Assembly: GCF_010093815.1 (NCBI RefSeq)
Contig: NW_022985556.1
Span: 628,941-692,940 of the forward strand
DNA: 64,000 bases
Direction: 5' to 3'
Source: Pseudovirgaria hyperparasitica
Lineage: Eukaryota > Ascomycota > Dothideomycetes > Acrospermales > Acrospermaceae
Made by a program: the position numbers and the translations under genes. Below, one piece after another: positions 38,109-48,371 of the stretch (position 1 is its first letter; each line of letters begins with the position of its first letter). The notes under the pieces were generated by a model, which was not told where the DNA came from, ran no database searches, and saw nothing but the letters and a program-made list of their open reading frames with translations.

Positions 38109-38161
38109 CTGGAATGTTTCGTTAGCTGGGTTCTGTATACACGACAGAGTAAATGACATAC
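38109..38161 (-). other. Probable 5'-UTR intron
   Basis: A 53-nt stretch starting GTATGT, with a GCTAAC branch site and a TTCCAG end, lies 9 nt upstream of the ATG at 38099. Removing it gives no coding extension with an ATG, so it is most likely in the leader. Confidence 0.6.
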
Positions 38162-38432
38162 CTTGGCCGGACGGGTGTGAGCTTTCAGAGCTTTCAATCA
38201 AGCGAGACTCCAGAGCTTGACAAAGCGGAGATTTGAGCCTTTCAATGAAATAGGAGATATGGTCAAACTAGAGTGAGACGATCTCTGTGATTGTAGGGTT
38301 TGAGGTAGGTGTGAAGGTTGGCAAAGAAGAAGCTCAGGGTAAGTAAGAGTTGGAAACTTGTTCGATGTTGTGGTATAGAGGAAGATGGTTTTAGCATGAA
38401 GAAGAGATGGTTGTAGCTGGCGGGGGAGCGGC

Positions 38433-38444
38433 GGTATAAATACC
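38433..38444 (-). promoter_or_regulatory. Possible TATA box, palindromic GGTATAAATACC
   Basis: A perfect 12-bp palindrome containing TATAAATA, about 330 bp upstream of the ATG at 38099 (shorter in mRNA because of the leader intron). Position and form fit a core promoter element; unproven. Confidence 0.35.
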
Positions 38445-40285
38445 CTGGGGCACGGGCCGCAAGAAAATTCTGCATCGACCAGTCATCCCATTTAGTCGGC
38501 GATGACGTGTAAGATTATAGATAAGAAGTGAAAGTGAATCGTTAAACGAGTGTTGAGCGCTATTATATGGCAGTTTCGGCTGTGTAAACAATGTCAGTTC
38601 ACGCGAAAGGGGCCGTGCGCGAGACTACGACAGGGATCAGCCGGGTTGACAGCGGTGTGGCTATCAGAATTGCGTAACCGATTCCTCTTGTACGACTTCC
38701 GGGGTTTAGCCATGACGTTTCGATGCCCGTGATGAGCAAATTAGGCAAAGCGATACCCGGGAATTGCGATGGATTGGAAAGCAATTGATGGAAGTGAAAA
38801 GCTGTGAAAGAGCCAAGAACACTCTTGTGCCGCAGCATCGAAAAGGTCGCGGACATCAGGGAGCAGTGATGAACATGAGCAAAGATTAGATGCGGAAATG
38901 GCTGAGCATGTAGCTGACAGTGAAATAAAAATGGCGACCAGTGAGAGAATATGTCCAGTAAAGATCAAGAAATATTTTATAGACTAAAAGAGAAATCCCG
39001 GGTAGTAATGAGAACGGTATACAGTTCGAGAAGAACAAGCGCTTATGCCTCTTGCGCAAGAGAAATTAACTTGACGATAGATACTGATGTTTGAGAGATT
39101 ACGTGACGCTGTCCTGGATAGTATAAAACTGAGAGTATCCCCTGACTCTTGATAATACCACTCCGGAGGCATCGACTGTCCAAGGGCGACATGGTCATGG
39201 CCACGGGTATGCACTGGATAATCCTGTCAATTTCGAACAGTACTTGTGAATGCCGCAGATGCGCATCCAAGCTGATGACAGCTAGCGACCTCATACTTTC
39301 TCCAAAGAAGCGACATAGTTTCAAGGACCTCGGAGCATGAACTCTGGGGATCAGTTTGTGGTCGATGGCCAGTCAGGACGCTCAATTTTCCCCCAAAGAG
39401 ATGTCAATGAAGGAGCAGGTATGCTATGAAGTGGCAATAAAAAAATGAAAATTGACGCCATTGCAACTCGCAGCAGCTGATGAACCAAAAAAAATCGAGC
39501 ATAGTTATGCGTAAGGCAGCTTTCATTTAACTCTGCTCTTGCTGAATGCTTGGCCATTGCAAAGCCCCCATTGCCATGCGCAAAACGTGGGCAGGAGAGG
39601 ACGTGAAAGTTACCGCAAGCATGCGGAGTCGCGTCAGAGCAGACTTGTTGATACTATACTAATGGAGGACCAGTCCTAAGACTTCCATCGTCACGACTGC
39701 TTCAAACTTACGTCTCGGGCGGATGTTGATGGCAGACAAGGGAGGAGCAGCCTCGACAGAGCGATGCTGAGAATGCTAGTTGTGACAATTATATTGCGAA
39801 GCATCCACCGCGATATGAGTTTCGAAAGAAGAGTCGATCATGTACCTATGTCGATGTTGTCGTCTTCGGTCAGCATGTTCGGCGAGCGTGCGCAGGGTGT
39901 GATGAGATCGGACGCCCAAGCCCAGCGGTGGAATTGTACTAGAGGGAGAGGGTAGGGAGGCCACGGCATACAAAGAGATGGACGAGATGGCAGAAATGAG
40001 GTTGGAGTTGAGTCACTTGTGTGGAAAGAGAGGAGACTTGACGTTGACGTCTGAGTGTACTGTTGCCTCAGGCAGAAGCTACCAGGCTAGTGCCTTTTCT
40101 GGCTAGCACCATCCTCTCCGCATCTCAGACGTTTCTCGATCGGTCTTGTTGTCGTCCAACCTCCTCACTCGTCCATCTAGCCCAAAATGCCCATTCAGGC
40201 CACAAGGTACCCGCAATTTGTGGACATGCATCTGGGCCCAGTCAACATGAGAGTTGCAGTCTGAAACGATACTGTACTCGTCCGT
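38445..40285. other. Long divergent intergenic region
   Basis: About 1.8 kb with no gene I can support. Short frames occur on both strands without family resemblance. No repeats of note. Confidence 0.4.
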
Positions 40286-40914
40286 GAAGCTTAAAAAGTG
40301 TTGAGACGCTGACCATTGCTTCAAAGAACCCGAACCGAGGCGCTTTAATTGACTTTGACACGATACTGAGTATTGATATATCGACTGAAGTCACGCATGG
40401 CCTGCGACAAGCCCTGACTAGAGCTATTAAAGTTGCCCTCCCGTTCTACGACCCAGACCTGCAGCAGGGGAACGCACCATCGGAGGAGAAGCCCGGAGAT
40501 CAAGAATCCCGGAGATTTTGCAGATCCAGCGCATCGAAGTCACTGCCTCACAAAGTCAAGTTGCCATCCCGCCAGGAGTGTCAAAAACAGGACTGCGCTC
40601 GCCACTCTCTAGCAACATGGATGTTTGTCTGGGTTCCTGGCCCTGGGCCTGGATGTGTCAATACGCCACAAGGAGCGCTATCATTGAAGATGGAAGATGC
40701 CGATCAGGTTGACCAACACTTTGACAGCGTTTCCATGCATCAGATCCGGCATTGTACCCAGTTTGGCTGTAGATACAGCACCATTACTGGCCAGTATAGC
40801 CTGCCTCGGCTGCTTTCCCCAGCACTCGCGTGGCGTCCACAAAATAGTGACACCAACTGTGGGGTCCCCGCAAATAGCCAAGACGCTACCATGATTCAAT
40901 ATCGTAGCTAGGGC
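40286..40914 (+). other. Unassigned open stretch, possible decayed or missed gene
   Basis: Downstream of the TGA ending at 40287 the plus strand stays open for about 625 bp to a TAG near 40,911, with gene-like wording such as GALIDFDTILSIDIS and RQALTRAIKVALPFYDPDLQ, but no ATG near its start. On the opposite strand 40,681-40,899 is also open, with a CGDPTVGVTILWTPRE segment. Neither matches a family I know. It may be a relic of a gene, or chance. Confidence 0.25.
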
Positions 40915-40998
40915 TGTTCAAGAGTTTGTGATGTAGGTCTGGGCTTCTGCTGTGCCTTGAGGTTCATTTCGTCGCGGATACACCGAGGTACTCGTTGG

Positions 40999-41007
40999 GT
41001 ATATAAA
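40999..41007 (+). promoter_or_regulatory. TATA box of the CFEM gene
   Basis: GTATATAAAGG sits about 130 bp before the ATG at 41133, followed by a CA/CT-rich leader with repeated CCAAACAAAC-like text. Distance and sequence fit a strong fungal promoter. Confidence 0.6.
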
Positions 41008-41132
41008 GGGCATAGGGGTTCGACAACTTCCTGCAAAGCACAAGTCCATCCATCAAACTTTCCCATCTTGATTCACCGGCCCAACCAATTCCAAACAAAC
41101 GGACATCACTAAGTCATACATACTCTATCAAA

Positions 41133-41761
41133 ATGAAGGCTACGTTCGTACTTGCCGCTCTCGCTGTCGCCGTTGCTGGCCAGACCACTGCTGATATCCC
41201 TTCCTGTGCTGTAAGTCATAACCACTATGCATCTTACACTTCAATTGACACCATATAACAGCTGCAATGTCTCGCCACTTCCATCACAGGCGCCGGCTGC
41301 TCTGTTGAAGACCAGGCCTGCAGCTGTGAGAAGACGGATGCCATCACCACCACTGCCACACCTTGTGTGCTTGCCGCATGCTCTATCGATGATGCCCTTA
41401 GTACGTGTTCTCCCTTCTCCACTATTGTGTTGATATCTGGCTTAAGCCTTGTTCAAACCATCCTAACATCAGCTCAGAGACCCAGCAAGTCACCCAGGCC
41501 ATCTGCGCCAACCTGTCCAACGGTGGTGGCCAGTCCTCCGCCGCGCCCTCTGCCCCAGCTTCATCCGAAGCACCAGCACCATCCGAGGCACCATCGTCAG
41601 AGGAAACACCTGCACCCACTCCTACTCCTACGCCTACCCCCACTGGATCTGATGAGGAGCCCACTCCCACTTCGACTCCACCAACTTACACCGGTGCGGC
41701 TGCTCGCTACGGCGCAAACATCGCTGCCGGTGTCCTGGCTGTCGGTGCCGCTATGCTGTAG
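41133..41761 (+). CDS. CFEM-domain GPI-anchored cell-surface protein
   Basis: Three exons (41133-41210, 41262-41400, 41478-41761) give 166 residues. Intron 1 (51 nt) is GTAAGT..ACAG; intron 2 (77 nt) is GTACGT..CTCAG with a CTAAC branch site. A signal peptide (MKATFVLAALAVAVAG) is followed by a CFEM domain with all eight cysteines in order and the Asp of CSVEDQACSC, the residue that binds haem iron in characterised CFEM proteins. A Ser/Pro/Thr/Glu-rich stalk with a short Thr-Pro repeat follows, and the hydrophobic end (GANIAAGVLAVGAAML) preceded by small residues fits a GPI signal. CFEM proteins act in the fungal wall, in haem/iron capture, adhesion or host interaction; which applies is unknown. 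A TATA box lies 130 bp upstream. Confidence 0.93.
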
Positions 41762-42346
41762 ATGAAGGTTTTAGAAGCTGCTCGTTGATCGGGGATGGCT
41801 TATACGATGTAATACGACCATATCGCAGGAATTTAATGCAGATGAATGAATGGAAGTAATTGGACATGACACCTGCTTTTTGTTCTGAATGACTCGTATA
41901 TCACTTTTTCTGTTTTGTGATCTGACCTATACCCTCCCCCATGCACACTCCCTGATCTCTGCACATCCCGAACTTGGCCCTCTGTACATGTGCGAGCCTT
42001 TCACGCACCATCTTCCTTTCTCGAGCTTGAAGCTGTAGAAGTTTCCTACCCCCTGTCGAGATACACAATGCGAAAAGAGGGGGAAAAAAACCTATTCCAA
42101 CGTATTCCACTGAATTCCAGTACCGCAACGCCCACATCCATCTCTCAACACCACACATAGTCCTCCACGTCATTCTCTTCATCTCCTATATTCAGATAAT
42201 GCACTTGTACCCATAACTCTCTCACTCTCTTCCAAGCATACCATAACTTTTAATAAGATTTACTACAAAACCGGAATGATTACAGGGGCAATCTTTATGA
42301 TCTTAAATATCAAATTTCAAGATTGTAGAGGTGGCATAAAATACGC
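41762..42346. other. Convergent intergenic region
   Basis: About 585 bp between the 3' ends of the CFEM and pseudokinase genes. It holds both 3' UTRs; CT-rich text on the plus strand at 41,930-42,240. No gene. Confidence 0.5.
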
Positions 42347-43876
42347 CTAGGGAAGCCTCCGCCATATACTAACCTTTATCCTTTTTTCCGTCTTATCACG
42401 AGGTCTTTTTGGTCCTTCGTCTTGCCTTGCTGTGAAAATGATCGGTTCTATTGGATGCCTCCACACGAGATCTTTTTCGTATCTCCAAAAGATCGGATCC
42501 TTTAGAAAAACAGCAATTTTGATAGGGAATGGTCCCCAGCAGCTGGACGAGACTGCAAATGGTCGCCTTTGAATCGTTCTCTGTCCATCAGCAAAACTGG
42601 CATGCTATAAAATAGTTATTTCGTGCAGCGAAGTATTAGACAGTTCACATACTAGGAAGAACTTTACTTGCTCGATTTCTAAAGCTTCATCATCGCAACG
42701 TACGTGGGCATGCCACATGTACTGATTTCGGTCGACGCAATGACGTTTTTCAAATGTATTAGCATACGCCAGAGTGATCTCGCGTGTAAAAGAACGTTCA
42801 GAGGTTTGAGCTAGTGTTCTAGCAGAGCTGAAGCTACAAAACGTTGCCGCAGAGGGTAAAAGAATGTCGATTGTCTGACAGACTGATTCCGCAGATGGTC
42901 GATAGTCGGCTTCCGTGCTAAGCATCTTCCGGACCTCCGTTGCCACAAATATGTAGTCTCCCTCTGGGGGTTCCCACTGCGATTCAAACCATGTAAATAT
43001 GTTCTCAACATTAGCATGATAGGAGTGATCCGCGTTTCCTCGAAAAGCTTCCTTTTGCCCCTCAGGACTTAACCCACTACAAGAAGCCAGCATGTCGAGG
43101 AAAAGGCTCCCTAGGGAAAAGATATCGGCGTAAAGGGTGACACCCGTCAGGCCAGGCCGAATAATTTCAGGAGCAAAGTAAGACGAGACTCCGCGTAAAC
43201 TATCCCCGGGTTGATCTGGTGTGCCTTCGGAATCATCGGACATCATTCCGAACCCAGTGACCCACAGCTTGTTGTCTTGTCCAAGGAGGATGTTCACTGG
43301 TGCAAGGCGCCCGTGCCGAATGCCGTTGTAATGAAGGTAAGCGACGGCTCTTGAGATACAGCCAAGACTCCCCATACATATCCTCAAGTACATGTCGCGC
43401 ATGGCTTTCGTAGTCAAATCAGTTCCATTGTGGCCGAGTGAGGTTAGGGTTCCTTTGTCGTTCGCTGTGTCATCTTTGCTGGGCCTGTATTTAGGCAAGG
43501 ACAGACGATCAATCTTCTTCAAGACAGTGGCAAGGTCACAAGTGGCTGCCACGGGGTCAAACAGAAGTCCGAAAGTGGAATCCCAAGCGTAAGATCCTCT
43601 GAGGCGTACTAGGTGAGAATGGTTCAGCATCTTCAATTTTTTGAACTCCTTTGCTGCGGCTTCGCTTTCTTCCCTCGTGATGATAGTTTTGGAGGGACGT
43701 TTCTTCTTCAAAACCAGGAGCTTCCCAGAGTATTTGAATTTGTATGAGTCACCATCGTACCTCTGCTCGTCGAAGGTAGCAAACTGTTGAATTGGGTCCT
43801 CCTGTTTAGACTCCCGAAAGAGATGTGACTCCCCTGCACCTGACCATTTCCAGTCATCAAGATGAAAAGCGGCCAT
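42347..43876 (-). CDS. Protein kinase-like protein, probable pseudokinase
   Basis: Two exons (43876-42653 and 42604-42347) give 493 residues. The 48-nt intron (42605-42652; GTATGT..TTATAG) has a stop codon as its own last bases, so an unspliced reading ends early at 423 residues. The second exon continues open with SSSCWGPFPIKIAVFLKD. The fold is recognisable: VLKKK near 55-59, YLHYNGIRHGRLAPVNILL at the catalytic loop, YFAPEII (APE) at 233-239 and DIFSLGSLFLDM in helix F. The HRDxKxxN loop reads HGRLAPVN (188-195), so the catalytic Asp and the Lys are replaced, and DFG reads TGFG (207-210). Phosphotransfer is therefore unlikely; a scaffold or regulatory role is inferred. A further intron could start at GTTAGT near 42,360. 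Confidence 0.85.
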
Positions 43877-44370
43877 AGGTTCTTCCTATAAAATCGCACT
43901 CTTTGTATGAGTTTGCCGTAGAGAGTGCAAAGCTGAACGCCGACGCCACTAATACTGACCGATCAAGAGATATCTAGATTGTCTCGACCAAGCATAAGGT
44001 TTGGCGTTAGTGTTGATGGCTATGGCAGTCTCGCTGGAAGTATTTAAAAATTGTTCAATGGCGTGAGAAAAGATTCAACGCTTTGCTATCGCTCGGGGCA
44101 TTCGAGACGACGAGGCGACGCGGAGAAAGTTAAGTAACAATGCCAAGCTCCTCACCGGTTTACCATCTGCATGGTGGAGTGGAGTGAGTCCTGCAGATAG
44201 CTCTCATCTCAGTGGTCGATCGCAAGGAATTCATTGAAAGTGGTGTACCCGATCATTGGATAGACACTCTTATCTGTATGAGTCATTCGTATTATCCATG
44301 TGCAGGCTTCCTCTAGGCGGCAAGGCAGACACGACCTCGTGAAGCATGGCTTACTCAACGTTTTCAATTA
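43877..44370. other. Upstream region of the pseudokinase gene
   Basis: About 490 bp of ordinary composition before the AT-rich islet. No feature supported beyond the presumed promoter. Confidence 0.4.
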
Positions 44371-44960
44371 ACCTCGATAAAATATATATAATCTAATCCT
44401 CAAGTAGAATAAGCTAATCTATTTATTCTAGAGAGTAGTCTAATAAACATTTAAAGAAAATAGAATAGACTCTATAGTAGTATAATAAGAACTATACTAA
44501 TTTATTACATATAATAATCTTTTATCTAGTATAATATATACTAGGACTCTATCTCTAGAACTACTAGAATATAATATAATAACTAGTTTAAGAAGAATAT
44601 ATTTTCTTCTTTACTCTTAAAAAGCTATATCTATTAGCTCTTTCTATAACTTAAGTAAGATAGTATAGATATAAAAGAGATAGAGAGAAGACGTAGAAGA
44701 GTATATACTATATTATATACTCTATCGGATTGCTTATCTAGGGGGGATTCTTATACTTAACTCTACTTTAAAATATATTTAAGTATAACTTCTAGTTATA
44801 TGTTATTCCATGTAAGGGATAAATAGTATATATAGAATAAATTAGAAGTTATAGATACTTAGTATTCGTTACTATATAGTACTATCCTAGGTAGAAAGCT
44901 ACCATGTACGTGTATTAATTTTAAATAAGTATCTATCTATCTGGATTAGTTATACTACTA
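44371..44960. repeat. Isolated AT-rich, RIP-like islet
   Basis: About 590 bp with the same ta/ag/ct style and CA/TG scarcity as the left block, standing alone between normal DNA. An inverted pair (TAACTTCTAGTTATA near 44,779 and ATTAGAAGTTATAG near 44,850) lies inside. It is probably a decayed repeat, perhaps a solo LTR or other short relic. No protein remnant or clear ends seen. Confidence 0.5.
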
Positions 44961-45239
44961 CGTAAAGCTCGCGTATTCTTGCCCTCTCTTTCTCTCTCTC
45001 CCTCGGCCTCTTTATACATATACTATATCACACCAATCATATAAAGTCCCACATCATACACCCTATACACCAATCATATCGTCACCTCATATACATACAT
45101 ACACATACCCCAACCCCACCTACCAAGCCTAAGCACGCCCACCGCCAATCCATCCACCTAGCAGCCAGCCCGTCAGAGACTCGAGCCTTATCAGGATAAC
45201 CCACATACATATGCAAGACAGCATCAATCAATCAGATAC

Positions 45240-45438
45240 CATACATACATACATACATACATACATACATACATACATACATACATACATACATACATAC
45301 ATACATACATACATACATACATACATACATACATNNNNNNNNNNACATACATACATACATACATACATACATACATACATACATACATACATACATACAT
45401 ACATACATACATACATACATACATACATACATACATAC
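45240..45438. repeat. CATA microsatellite with an assembly gap
   Basis: A near-perfect tetranucleotide tract of about 190 known bases. Ten N (45335-45344) interrupt it, so its true length is unknown and the ten-base gap is probably a placeholder. Confidence 0.97.
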
Positions 45439-45527
45439 AATCAAATACAATCAAATACAATCAAATACAATCAAATACAATCAAATACAATCAAATACAA
45501 TCAAATACAATCAAATACAATCAAATA
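45437..45527. repeat. AATCAAATAC decamer tandem repeat, about nine copies
   Basis: Nine near-perfect copies of a ten-base unit begin exactly where the CATA tract ends (…ACATACAATCAAATAC…). The unit shares ATAC with the tetranucleotide, so one repeat may have grown out of the other. Confidence 0.95.
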
Positions 45528-46472
45528 AGAATAGCTATCTAGCCATTCACCTACGTACCTGTTCCTCGGACACATATATGCCGTTTCTGAGTCTCAGTCT
45601 TGTGTTATATCTCAATCTACACCGAAGTGTCGTGTTCATTGTTCATACGACTTCCTTGCTGTATCTACATGTGCACATGTATGCGTGTAGATGCACTTTG
45701 ATCTCCGAGCAGGACAGGTGCGTATGGGGCGATTCATGTATGGTGTATGGTGCGTGGCGCCCGGTGTATGGTTTGTATCAATCAATGATTTCCTCAAGTC
45801 TGGTAGGGTGGGTGTAATGTATGCATGAGCCACTGCAAGTAACAGAGAATATCAGAGAGTGCAGATCCCACCTCCCCCGTTCCTCTTGAATTACCGAACC
45901 ATGTAAACACACCACATCAACCTCCCAACTCTCCATAACCAGTTATAGCATAGACCACCACCAAGATAAAACCACGAGTATAGCGAGACAGTCCACGGGC
46001 AGCGAAAGCTAGATACTAACAAAGACTGTACCAAGACTGCCTACACCAAAATTACCCCCAAAAGAAAGGGCTACTATTAAATCGTTGGCTAGAATTCGAT
46101 ATGGTTTCCACAGTTGTTGTTGTGGTGGAAGGACGATGCAAAAGGGGCTTTGTTACCAGTTGGTGGTAGAGTATATGATGAGAAAAAGAGTAACGAGGGA
46201 GGAGGATAACTTATAGTACGAAGAGCGACGAAAGGAGGAGGGTGGTAGGATTACCTGGGAAGCTTTGTTGGGCGTAGAAGATGCACGGTTGGTCCATGTG
46301 CTATGTGTGAGTGTAAGGTGAGGATGGGGGCGGAGATAATAGAGCGTTAGACGGGGCAGATATTGGAGATTGCAGACATGCAGCAGATTGAAAAAGCCGG
46401 GTGGCAAGGAAGCTGGCATACTGATTGAATTTGTACAGTAGTACCTGACTACCATTCATTTATCAACGCCTC
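45528..46472. other. Intergenic region
   Basis: About 950 bp with no supported gene; it includes the 3' region of the hydrolase gene. Confidence 0.45.
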
Positions 46473-48371
46473 TCACCCCTGGCCCTCAACGAGCCGCCTC
46501 GTCATATCCTCCTGCACCCAGCCCTCGATCCTCGCCGCAACATCACCCACAAGCTGCTCATATGTAGCACTCAGGAAGAACAGCCCGCAATGGGCACCCA
46601 CTTCGTCCACACCTTCCATGTACACGCGCACCCAGGTCGGATCGACCTTGCCGTACTGGTCTTTCGACGGCAGCATGCAGAATTTCCGGTCCCGCTTGGG
46701 TTTCTTGGGCGTATCGTCAGATGGAGGAGTCTCGCGTGACTGAGCGTCTGTATCGGTGCTGCGCATGGAAGGGGTTGAAGCAAGGGTGTTTTGCAGATTT
46801 GTGGAGCTGTCGTTCTCGTCGACGTAGCTGTCTTGGAAGCCGTCGTAGCTTGTTGTGTTGGTGATGGGTTGACCGATGACGCGTGCGTGTGGACTGCCAT
46901 CATCATCGTCGTCGTCATTGTGTTCTGTTGCGACTTGGCTTTCAGAGCTGGTGGGTATCGTGGCTTCGCTGACTTTGCGTTGCTCGCGTGCATCGCATCT
47001 CAGGGCTTCTTCCAGCTCTTTTCGCTCCGCAAGCGCGATTTCATGATCTTCAAGAAGTTGTTTGTACCTATTGACTTCACGCTCGTGTGTCTTTCTGGCA
47101 AAGTTCAACACACTTGGGTTTGGGTACGCTGACGGGTCGAATGGTGCTGGTTCCACCGGAGCAGGCGGGACGGCAGGGAGACTGGCGAGGAACTCCTCTT
47201 CCTCATCCTTCCGTAATGTATCCGTAATAGTAACCTGCTGCGTCTGAGAGGCTAGATCATATGTACTATCTGCGGCCGCAATTTTCGCAACACTGCCTTC
47301 CCTGTGCTCCTCGTTTGACATGGTAGGACCTTCAGGTTTCGGTGGCTTGGGTTTCTTAGGTCTTCCTGTGCTCGCCGTATAGTAATTGACAAAGCGCACA
47401 CGCGGAGGTGTCCCCGGAGTGCGCATCATAGTCTTCCGCTTGGCCGGGTCGTCTTCGTCCAAGGGCCGCATGCTCTGATATCGCTTCTTCAGGGTGGAAT
47501 AATCGGCCATGGCGCCACCAAATTCGAGATGCGATGCTACATACTGCCTGCCTCCTTTAAGAATGTGCTTTCTATGTTTGTTCAGGAAATGCAAGGTACC
47601 CTCCCAGCCCTTTCTGACAGGCAGATTGACGTCGTTCCCAAAAGCGGGATTATAACCTGGATCTTGAGGGGGTCTAAACAAAGTGTCTGCTCTACCTGGC
47701 GTGCCCAGCGCTTCTGTCTCAGATATTGCCCCTTCCTTTGTCGATTTGTCGGCTGGATTGAAAAGGCTCGCCAGCCCGCTTGAGATTACACCTGGATGCA
47801 TACCCAAGAACGGCACGTCAAAGTTGATGGATCCGAGTATGCGGTGACGGAAGACACTGGCGAAGTGTGGGGACTGCGTTGGTATGAGGATTACTTCCGC
47901 AGACAGGAGCCCTCCCATAGAGTGCCCGAGCAGAATCACATCTGTGTTTGGGTGTTCGTGCGGCGTGAGCCTGCAGCAAACGTCAGCACAGTCCATATCT
48001 GCAAGAGTATGCTTCTACCAAGCACTAAAGTCATCGCGAGCGAATTCAATTGCCCGGCGTGTCCTGTATTTTGGATATATTTTTGTATGTACGGTATGGG
48101 TGTCAGCCAGGGAGATTTTCACTAGGTTGTGGACGTGAGCCGGGAAGCTTTGAAAGCTTGTCTCGTCGCCTTGGAAGCCATGTATATAGACGAGAAGTAG
48201 TCTTCGCCTATGTTGACCGGCAGGGGCATCTTCTGGGAGGAGTGACTGGGTCGAGGATGTTCTGGGATCGTGCGATTCGAGGTTCGAATGGGGATAGGGA
48301 GTGTACGGAGGAGGAGCATCTAATGGTGTGCTGTCCCGTGGAGGCAGCGGAGGCATATTGGTACCGGCCAT
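46473..48371 (-). CDS. Alpha/beta-hydrolase (DUF676-like serine esterase)
   Basis: Two exons (48371-48019 and 47970-46473) give 616 residues. The 48-nt intron (47971-48018) is GTAGAA..TGCAG with a GCTGAC branch site, and the join reads DDFSAWLTPHEHP. A Pro-rich N-terminus (1-55) precedes the core. HGFQGDE at 64-70 is the oxyanion-hole strand, and GHSMGG at 133-138 is the nucleophile elbow with Ser135. Further on are a long acidic/basic linker with KKPKPPKPEG and a coiled-coil stretch (about 330-380), then a C-terminal block (RKFCMLPSKD ... DEVGAHCGLFF) whose His may complete the catalytic set. Related fungal proteins are annotated as lipase/esterase-like. The substrate is unknown. No signal peptide, so it is probably intracellular. 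Confidence 0.88.

Noticed and set aside
38100-38201. N-terminal extension of the two-TM protein to 38201
   Set aside because: It would start at TTG and run through a canonical 53-nt intron; the ATG at 38099 is better.
45211-45528. Open frames made of His-Thr-Tyr-Ile or Met-Tyr-Val-Cys repeats
   Set aside because: Pure translation of the CATA microsatellite, running across an N gap.
48270-48300. GGTTCGAAT box resembling a tRNA B box
   Set aside because: It lies inside the first exon of the alpha/beta-hydrolase and no cloverleaf can be drawn around it.
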